A model generated the notes under the pieces. The model saw only the letters and a list, made by a program, of their open reading frames with translations. It ran no database searches and had not been told where the DNA came from. Below are positions 58,783-64,000 of a stretch of 64,000 bases of DNA, one piece after another; positions within the stretch are counted from its first letter, which is position 1; each line of letters starts with the position of its first letter. The position numbers and the translations under genes were made by a program. Location of the stretch: NCBI GenBank assembly GCA_902589155.1, contig CACIRV010000002.1, forward strand, positions 62,001-126,000, in the 5' to 3' direction. The stretch is from an uncultured Pelagibacteraceae bacterium. GTDB taxonomy: Bacteria > Pseudomonadota > Alphaproteobacteria > Pelagibacterales > Pelagibacteraceae.

Positions 58783-60399
58783 ATGAACATTAAAAATTAC
58801 AAAAATCTTAAAAAAAATAAAGCAAATTTTGACCCTCTTACCCCAATTGATTTTTTAAAAAGAACGGCAAAAATTTTTCCAAATTATATTTCAATTATAT
58901 CAGAAAATAAAAAGTTTACTTGGGGACAAACTTTTAAAAGATGCAATCTATTAGCAAAAGCTTTAGCTAAATATAAAATCAAACCTGGAGATGTTGTCTC
59001 GATTATGGCCCCAAATACATCTGCAATGTATGAAGCCCACTTTGGTATTCCTATGATAGGTGCAATCTTAAATGCAATTAACATAAGACTGGATGCAAAA
59101 ACTATCAGTTACATAATAGGCCATTCAAAAACTAAAATAATATTTGTAGATACGGAATTTTTACCAATCATTAGAGAGGCGCTTAAAATAAAAAATCTTA
59201 AAATACCAATCATCGCCATTAAAGACGATAATAAATTTTCACGTAACATTAAGAAAGAAAAATTATATGAGGATTTTTTAAAAAAAGGTTCCAGAAAAAA
59301 TACTATGATTTCTAAAATTAGAGATGAATGGTCTCCAATTAGTTTAGGATATACCTCAGGAACCACTAACAAACCTAAAGGTGTAGTCACTCATCATAGA
59401 GGTGCATATTTAAATGCTGTTAGTAATCAACTTGCTTGGAATATGAAAAAAAATCCTACATATTTATGGACTCTACCTATGTTTCATTGCAATGGCTGGT
59501 GTTTTCCTTGGACTATTGCTGCTTTAGCTGGGAAAAATATTTGTATTAGAAAGGTGAATTCTAAATCGATTTTTAAACTTATTAAAAAATATGAAGTTTC
59601 CCACTTATGTGGAACTACGGTAATAATTAATTTGCTTATCAAAGAGGGTATAAAACTAAAAAATAGAATTGAATTTATGACTGGGGCAGCACCTCCTCCA
59701 TCTACTGTTCTCAAAAAAATTGATGATTTAGGATTTAATATAACTCACACTTATGGTTTAACTGAAGTATATGGGCCTGCAGTAATATGTGAATGGCAAA
59801 ACAGTTGGGGTCAACTAAACAAAAATAAAATTGCAGAACTTAAATCTTATCAAGGAGTAAGATATCCTGGAATTTCTGAAATCAATGTTTTCAATAAAAA
59901 AACAAAAAAAGAAGTCAAACATGATGGGAAAGAACTTGGAGAAGTATTAATGAGAGGTAACACAGTGATGATGGGTTATCATAAAGATATATTAGCTACG
60001 AATAAAGCTTTCATTAAAGGCTGGTTTCATACTGGTGATATAGCTGTTATTCATAAAAATGGTTACATTCAACTTAAAGATAGATCTAAGGATATAATAA
60101 TTTCAGGTGGAGAAAACATATCTTCAATAGAAATTGAAAACGTTCTGTTTAAACATAAAGATATTATTGACGCGGCTGTAGTAGCAAAGAAGGATGAAAA
60201 ATGGGGAGAAGTTCCTTGTGCTTTTGTAACTTTAAAAAAAAATTCAACCCTTAAAGCAAAGGAAATAACTCAATTTTGTAGGAATAATATGGCTAGTTAT
60301 AAAATTCCAAAAAACATAATTTTTGGAAAAATTGATAAAACCCCAACAGGAAAAACCCAAAAATACTTGTTGCGAAGGAAGGTTAATCTGATTGATTGA
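58783..60399 (+). CDS. acyl-CoA synthetase (AMP-forming ligase)
   Basis: This 538-residue ANL-family ligase activates a carboxylic acid with ATP and CoA. Core motifs are LGYTSGTTNKPKGVVTHHRG (A3, about residues 188-207), THTYGLTEVYGP (A5), GWFHTGDIAVI (A7), KDRSKDIIISGGENISSIEIE and the A10 lysine in PTGKTQKYLLR. It resembles the group that includes DmdB (methylmercaptopropionyl-CoA ligase) and medium-chain acyl-CoA ligases; the acid cannot be named. A glutaryl-CoA dehydrogenase-like gene follows after 34 bases, so the two may act in one acyl-CoA pathway. Confidence 0.9.
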   Translation: MNIKNYKNLKKNKANFDPLTPIDFLKRTAKIFPNYISIISENKKFTWGQTFKRCNLLAKALAKYKIKPGDVVSIMAPNTSAMYEAHFGIPMIGAILNAINIRLDAKTISYIIGHSKTKIIFVDTEFLPIIREALKIKNLKIPIIAIKDDNKFSRNIKKEKLYEDFLKKGSRKNTMISKIRDEWSPISLGYTSGTTNKPKGVVTHHRGAYLNAVSNQLAWNMKKNPTYLWTLPMFHCNGWCFPWTIAALAGKNICIRKVNSKSIFKLIKKYEVSHLCGTTVIINLLIKEGIKLKNRIEFMTGAAPPPSTVLKKIDDLGFNITHTYGLTEVYGPAVICEWQNSWGQLNKNKIAELKSYQGVRYPGISEINVFNKKTKKEVKHDGKELGEVLMRGNTVMMGYHKDILATNKAFIKGWFHTGDIAVIHKNGYIQLKDRSKDIIISGGENISSIEIENVLFKHKDIIDAAVVAKKDEKWGEVPCAFVTLKKNSTLKAKEITQFCRNNMASYKIPKNIIFGKIDKTPTGKTQKYLLRRKVNLID

Positions 60400-60433
60400 A
60401 AATGCTTTAAAATAGTATAAAAGAAACAATTGA

Positions 60434-61633
60434 ATGAGCGTTAGACTAGTAGATAACAAGGATACAGTTAAAAAAGTTAATGATTGGAGAGATCCTTTAT
60501 ATCTAAACAATCTTTTAACAGATAAAGAAAAATTAATTCACAAAAAAGCAAAAGACTTTTGCAAAACTCGTTTGCTTCCAACAGTTATAGATGACAACAA
60601 TAAGAGTTTTTTTGATAAAAAAATTTATTCTGATTTAGGTAAAAACGGTTTTTTAGGAAATACTATTAAAGGCTACGGATCTGCAAATGTCTCTAGTGTA
60701 GCTTATGGATTGGTTGCTAGGGAGCTAGAATCAGTCGATAGTAGCTATAGATCAGCTATATCAGTTCAATCATCTCTAGTTATTCATCCTATTTACAATT
60801 TTGGATCTAATGAACAAAAAGAAAAATATATACCTGAATTAATTAAAGGAAACTTAATTGGATGTTTTGGATTAACTGAAAGTGTTTCAGGTTCAGATCC
60901 TTCATCTATGCAAACTACATTTGAAGAAGTTACAGATGGTTTTATTATTAATGGATCAAAAGATTGGATAACGAATGCGCCTATAGCTGACGTCTTTTTG
61001 ATTTGGGCATTTGATAAAGAAAAAAAAGTTCACGGATTTTTAATTGATAAAGAAACAAAAGGTTTAACCGCTGAAAAAATAAATAAATCTAGCATCAAAA
61101 TTGCTCAAGCAGGAAAAATATTTCTAAAAGATGTTAAAGTTCCAAAATCAAGCATTTTACCTAATACTACTGGTTGGAAGTCTGTTTATTCTTGTATCAA
61201 TAAAGCTAGATACGGAATAGCTTGGGGCGCAATGGGAGCCGCTGAAACTTGCTGGTTTATTGCAAAAGATTATTCAGAAAAAAGAATAGTTAATAAAAAA
61301 CCTTTAGCTTCTAAACAATTAGTGCAAAAAAAACTTGCGGACATGATGACAGAAATTTCTTTAGGTTTTGCAGGATGTATTTTAGCTGGAAGATCTATGG
61401 ATGAAGATAAAGATCTTAAAATTGCAATAAGTTTGTTGAAGAGAAATAACTGTAAGAAAGCGTTAAATATAGTTCGTGATGCTAGAGATATTTTAGCTGG
61501 TAACGGAATACTAGATGAGTATCACGTAATTAGACATTTAGTGAATCTAGAAACGGTAAACACTTATGATGGAACCGAAGATACTCACGCTTTAATACTA
61601 GGTAAACTTCAAACTGGTTTGGATGCATTCTAG
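60434..61633 (+). CDS. glutaryl-CoA dehydrogenase-like acyl-CoA dehydrogenase with Asp at the catalytic Glu position
   Basis: This 399-residue FAD enzyme resembles glutaryl-CoA dehydrogenase: SSYRSAISVQSSLVIHPI has the Arg that binds the distal carboxylate, FGLTESVSGSDPSSM and ITNAPIADVFLIWA are flavin-site motifs, and the C-terminus THALILGKLQTGLDAF is typical. The usual YEGTHD, which holds the catalytic base Glu, reads YDGTED here (Asp379; the codon GAT is clear). An Asp may still act with lower rate or changed outcome. It overlaps the downstream GNAT gene by 11 bases. Confidence 0.85.
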   Translation: MSVRLVDNKDTVKKVNDWRDPLYLNNLLTDKEKLIHKKAKDFCKTRLLPTVIDDNNKSFFDKKIYSDLGKNGFLGNTIKGYGSANVSSVAYGLVARELESVDSSYRSAISVQSSLVIHPIYNFGSNEQKEKYIPELIKGNLIGCFGLTESVSGSDPSSMQTTFEEVTDGFIINGSKDWITNAPIADVFLIWAFDKEKKVHGFLIDKETKGLTAEKINKSSIKIAQAGKIFLKDVKVPKSSILPNTTGWKSVYSCINKARYGIAWGAMGAAETCWFIAKDYSEKRIVNKKPLASKQLVQKKLADMMTEISLGFAGCILAGRSMDEDKDLKIAISLLKRNNCKKALNIVRDARDILAGNGILDEYHVIRHLVNLETVNTYDGTEDTHALILGKLQTGLDAF

Positions 61634-62660
61634 AGATAGTATTTCATCTAAATGTAAAATACATAAAATTTCAGAAGTTAGTAAAGAAAAGCTATCCGCT
61701 TTCTATAAAAAACTTTATCCCGAAAGATATAAAAGTTTAACTGAAAATTGGAATTGGTGGTATAGAGTTAATAAAGATTTTGCAGAACCAATTATACTTT
61801 CTTTGGACGATAAAGTAATTGGTCAGGCAGCTTTTCTAGTTAACAATTTGATTGTTTCTAATAAAAAAATTCCTGCTATTTGGTTTCAAGATTATGCTGT
61901 GCTTCCAGAGTTTATGGGTGCTGGCTTAGGTAAACTATTAACTAAAGAATGGATGAAGGTTTGTCCCAATCAAATGGCTATGTGTAGCCCTTATTCTTTA
62001 AGAGTACTAAAAAAATTTGGTTGGATTGATAACTTTGAAACAAAAAGATTAGTTAGACCAATCAATTACTTTAAATTTGTCCCTTTTGCAAATAAGTTAA
62101 ACTTAAATCTTTTTAATTCTGCTCTTAGATTTTTTCTTAAGAAAAGATATGCGGAAAATGATAATATAAAGCCTTATAATCTCTCAGAAAATTTTAAAGT
62201 AATATCTGAATCTTTTAATCTAAAAAAAATGCCAGAAAATAATAACGATTACGCAATCATTAATAGAGATGAAAGTTGGTTAAATTGGAGATTAATGGAG
62301 TGCCCTTATAAAAAAGACATTTATTTTTTTGAATACCAAAATAGTTTTTCAATAGTTCATATTTACTCAGTAAAAAATATTAAAAGATTGAATATCTTAT
62401 ATACTTATAGCACTGATAATTTTGAGGAGACAAAAATTTATAAATTGATAACAAATTGGGCAATTAATAATGATATTGATTTTGTGTGGGCAATAAGCAA
62501 AAGAAAAGATTTAAAAAATATTTTTCCTAGAGTTTATTACAGACCTCTTAGGTTTGCTTCATGGAGTTCTGATAGTTCAATATTCAACGTTTTAAAAAAA
62601 GGGTTTTTAGATCTTCAAGGAATAGACTCGGATATAGAGTCCGGTTTCTACGTAGAATAA
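61623..62660 (+). CDS. GNAT-family N-acetyltransferase-like protein
   Basis: This 345-residue protein has an N-terminal GNAT domain: VIGQAAFLVNNL, ipaIWFQDYAVLPEFMGAG-LGKLLTKEW (acetyl-CoA binding turn with GAGLGK) near residue 95-110. A second part from about residue 170 to 345 repeats GNAT-like features weakly. It resembles tandem acetyltransferase-like proteins seen in glycan loci, but its substrate is unknown. It begins inside the end of the acyl-CoA dehydrogenase gene and is followed by a strong symmetrical hairpin. Confidence 0.72.
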   Translation: MHSRDSISSKCKIHKISEVSKEKLSAFYKKLYPERYKSLTENWNWWYRVNKDFAEPIILSLDDKVIGQAAFLVNNLIVSNKKIPAIWFQDYAVLPEFMGAGLGKLLTKEWMKVCPNQMAMCSPYSLRVLKKFGWIDNFETKRLVRPINYFKFVPFANKLNLNLFNSALRFFLKKRYAENDNIKPYNLSENFKVISESFNLKKMPENNNDYAIINRDESWLNWRLMECPYKKDIYFFEYQNSFSIVHIYSVKNIKRLNILYTYSTDNFEETKIYKLITNWAINNDIDFVWAISKRKDLKNIFPRVYYRPLRFASWSSDSSIFNVLKKGFLDLQGIDSDIESGFYVE

Positions 62661-62673
62661 ATCTTTTAACTTT

Positions 62674-62710
62674 ACTAACAAGTATAGAAAATAGTCTCTA
62701 TACTTGTTAG
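62674..62710. terminator. symmetrical hairpin between converging genes (bidirectional terminator)
   Basis: CTAACAAGTATAGA (62675-62688) pairs perfectly with TCTATACTTGTTAG after an 8-base loop; the right arm occupies 62697-62710. It lies between the GNAT gene end (62660) and the converging GYD gene end (62720). Flanks are AT-rich but have no long T-run, so it may be a terminator for both directions or an mRNA 3' end stabiliser. Confidence 0.75.
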
Positions 62711-62719
62711 AAATTCAAA

Positions 62720-63043
62720 TTATTTTCCCGGTTCTTTATATGTTGAAGCCATTTTCTTAGCAGTTTCTGCAATCTGATTAAGATTTATGTCTTCTAGAAT
62801 CGTAAAATCTGAAACAGCTCCGCTTGAAACAGCAACCATAGATGCTGCTGCGGCTTGTTCAAAAGTTCCTTCAATCTCTGCCATAAAATCGTACTTACCT
62901 CTTAAGCCGGCATAACGAGTCACCTTTGCACCAACTGATGCTGCAAGAGCTGATGTTGCTGCTTTTCTGTCTGTACCTGGATTGTTAACAAATCCACCAA
63001 GACCTTTAGCAGTATATCTTCCAAGAGTTATAAATTTTGCCAT
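62720..63043 (-). CDS. GYD-domain small protein
   Basis: I choose the ATG at 63041-63043 (107 residues, MAKFITLGRYTAKG) because the Shine-Dalgarno GGGGGAG (63046-63052) is placed right for it; an upstream ATG at 63065 would use no such signal. The sequence ITLGRYTAKG, RYAGLRGKYDFMAEIEG and the central Ala-rich helix match the GYD family, a ferredoxin-like dimeric alpha/beta barrel. GYD proteins have no agreed biochemical function. It is the last of four small minus-strand genes and starts 14 bases after the next gene's end region. Confidence 0.82.
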   Translation of the reverse strand: MAKFITLGRYTAKGLGGFVNNPGTDRKAATSALAASVGAKVTRYAGLRGKYDFMAEIEGTFEQAAAASMVAVSSGAVSDFTILEDINLNQIAETAKKMASTYKEPGK

Positions 63044-63045
63044 TA

Positions 63046-63052
63046 CTCCCCC
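63046..63052 (-). promoter_or_regulatory. strong Shine-Dalgarno that sets the GYD-protein start
   Basis: GGGGGAG read on the minus strand, two bases before the ATG at 63041-63043 (spacing short but workable for the extended anti-SD pairing). Strong sites of this kind are rare in the window and otherwise precede binding-protein genes, so the GYD protein is probably made in quantity. Confidence 0.6.
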
Positions 63053-63056
63053 TTTC

Positions 63057-63350
63057 TTATTTTTCAACTATAACTGTTCCAGAGTGAGGATCAGTAACTC
63101 CTAACTCTGAGGACAATTCTTCTAAAGTGTGTCTAGCTTTGTCCAAAAATTCAATCATTTTTGGTCTTGCTTTAGCTATATCATCTTCAGAATTCCATTC
63201 GCCAATCATAAAAAATTCGTTTGGTTTTGTTTCAACATACTTTGCTGAAATTTGTCCATCGAACTTAGGCATCTCATCAATTATTTTTAAGTAATCATCT
63301 CTACTAGAGGATTTAACTTTACACCTAACTATATTCATAAATTTTGCCAT
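63057..63350 (-). CDS. small ABM-like dimeric alpha/beta-barrel protein
   Basis: This 97-residue protein starts MAKFMNIVRCKVKSSSRDDYL and has the pattern of antibiotic-biosynthesis-monooxygenase-like proteins: a beta strand with VRCKVK, a helix starting YLKIIDEMP, FFMIGEWNSEDDIAKAR (strand plus helix with the W) and a C-terminal VIVEK strand. The first four residues are the same as in the GYD protein next to it. A GAGGAAT Shine-Dalgarno precedes the start. Function unknown; related proteins are heme-degrading or quinol monooxygenases, but catalytic residues are not evident. Confidence 0.75.
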   Translation of the reverse strand: MAKFMNIVRCKVKSSSRDDYLKIIDEMPKFDGQISAKYVETKPNEFFMIGEWNSEDDIAKARPKMIEFLDKARHTLEELSSELGVTDPHSGTVIVEK

Positions 63351-63367
63351 TATTCCTCTTTTTTTAT

Positions 63368-63784
63368 TTAAACGTAAATCTTATCAGCTAAACCGTAACA
63401 AAGAACTGCACTAATAATTACAAGAACAAGTGGCGCGTATATCCCATCGTTTCTTGTTTTTTTAGTTAAACCTGTCTTATCAATTTTTAACGTATAAAAA
63501 TTTACAGCTAATATTGAAACATTAATTATAAAAACTAAGTTAAAGAACGCCCAAGTAGCATCTAAACCACCCGGTCTTACAAAGGCTACATAGATCGCCA
63601 TTAAAACTATTGCAACCATAAATGAACCAGCGAATCTAGTGATTAAAGTAGCTGTCTTATCTACTCCTCTACCTTTAAGAAATTTTTTAGTATCAAATAC
63701 TAGTTGGTATGCGTAACTTCCAACTATAATAAAATGAACTAAGTAAATTATTAAATAAAATGCGTTTCCAAATTTATCTATCAT
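63368..63784 (-). CDS. four-helix inner-membrane protein, unknown
   Basis: The 138-residue protein has about four hydrophobic helices, at about residues 9-28, 47-68, 80-99 and 115-134. The loop between helices one and two contains FDTKKFLKGRGVDKTAT, and that between three and four TLKIDKTGLTKKTRNDG. I do not recognise the family; it is reminiscent of small DUF-type membrane proteins. It lies 17 bases before the ABM-like gene and 14 bases after the next upstream barrel protein, as part of the cluster. Confidence 0.68.
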   Translation of the reverse strand: MIDKFGNAFYLIIYLVHFIIVGSYAYQLVFDTKKFLKGRGVDKTATLITRFAGSFMVAIVLMAIYVAFVRPGGLDATWAFFNLVFIINVSILAVNFYTLKIDKTGLTKKTRNDGIYAPLVLVIISAVLCYGLADKIYV

Positions 63785-63798
63785 ATTTATCCTTTTAG

Positions 63799-64000
63799 TT
63801 ATCCTTTATATTGTTCTAACAGATCTTCACCCATTAGAGTTGTAACGGATTTCTCTAAGACTACTCCAGCTGCTGCTCTTTCTTTATGAAGTTCCTCATC
63901 AGCCTTAAAAGCTTTAAGACCATCCATTGTATCAAATCTAATAATGGTAGTGATTTTTGAGTCATTATCTTTTTCTGTTCCAGCATAAAGAAATGTCATA
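63799..64000 (-). CDS. ABM-like or related alpha/beta-barrel protein (5' end cut by window edge)
   Basis: About 66 residues are visible and the start may lie beyond position 64000. KITTIIRFDTMDGLKAFKADEELHKERAAAGVV has strand-helix order typical of the dimeric alpha/beta-barrel fold (ABM or stress-responsive barrel), and the visible end is EDLLEQYKG. It is 14 bases from the membrane protein on the same strand. Because the N-terminal part is missing, the family assignment is uncertain. Confidence 0.55.
   Translation of the reverse strand, partial: MTFLYAGTEKDNDSKITTIIRFDTMDGLKAFKADEELHKERAAAGVVLEKSVTTLMGEDLLEQYKG

Noticed and set aside
1-64000. CRISPR arrays, insertion sequences, prophage genes or rRNA genes
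   Set aside because: No regularly spaced repeats, transposase or phage-type proteins or rRNA sequence were seen.

Overview
The window is AT-rich (roughly 30% G+C by eye), gene-dense DNA in which most neighbouring genes touch or overlap. It looks like a streamlined marine alphaproteobacterium of the SAR11 clade (Pelagibacterales). Supporting points are the base composition, the minimal spacers, the single-copy housekeeping genes, many solute-binding-protein ABC importers for small organic N and S compounds, a taurine cluster, prpBC, and an ammonia-type NadE. This assignment is inference from gene content; no database was searched. No insertion sequence, prophage, CRISPR array or rRNA operon is visible, and no stretch over 300 bases lacks a gene.

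Layout. 1-10.6 kb is metabolic: nadE (cut by the edge), class II DAHP synthase, glmS with a stand-alone GlmU acetyltransferase domain, gph, a LysE exporter, prpB-prpC, argE, an exported HExxH protein and a membrane-anchored cyclophilin. 10.6-17.1 kb is a minus-strand operon: EutA-like and EutD/DoeA-like enzymes, then a four-gene polyamine/opine-type ABC importer, suggesting ectoine or polyamine use. 17.1-20.1 kb is nrdAB behind a near-perfect NrdR box. 20.2-28.7 kb holds phosphohexomutase, a TauE/SafE permease, dusA, rpoZ, an MFS carrier, several single enzymes and a second exported metalloprotease-like protein.

28.7-47.5 kb mixes surface-polysaccharide genes (GT2, GT4, GT9, a DUF6165-like protein, nucleotide-sugar enzymes, methyltransferase) with an amino-acid ABC importer lacking its ATPase and a polyamine/methylthioadenosine operon (mtnP-mtnA-sugar 3-dehydrase-class II aldolase-speD/speE fusion) divergent from apt. 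A tRNA-Met(CAU) lies inside the polysaccharide region. 47.8-58 kb is taurine catabolism: alanine dehydrogenase and an omega-amino-acid aminotransferase, divergent from tauA-tauB-tauC (TauC carries an unusually large inserted domain), then a racemase, a small exported protein, an Ldh2-type dehydrogenase, phosphate acetyltransferase and a methyltransferase. 58-64 kb has a polysaccharide deacetylase-like protein, acyl-CoA ligase, a glutaryl-CoA dehydrogenase-like enzyme, a GNAT protein, and a minus-strand cluster of small ferredoxin-like-fold proteins around a four-helix membrane protein.

How the parts fit. Polyamine synthesis by SpeD-SpeE releases MTA; MtnP, Apt, MtnA and the aldolase would recycle its adenine, ribose and methylthio parts. 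Taurine enters by TauABC, is transaminated with pyruvate, and alanine dehydrogenase regenerates pyruvate; Pta would handle acetyl phosphate from a sulfoacetaldehyde acetyltransferase (xsc) that is not in the window. The most notable non-coding signals are two nearly identical hairpins placed between the binding-protein gene and the first permease gene of two different ABC operons, a third hairpin after tauA, the NrdR box, and a TTGTATACAA-type palindrome in the taurine divergent promoter.
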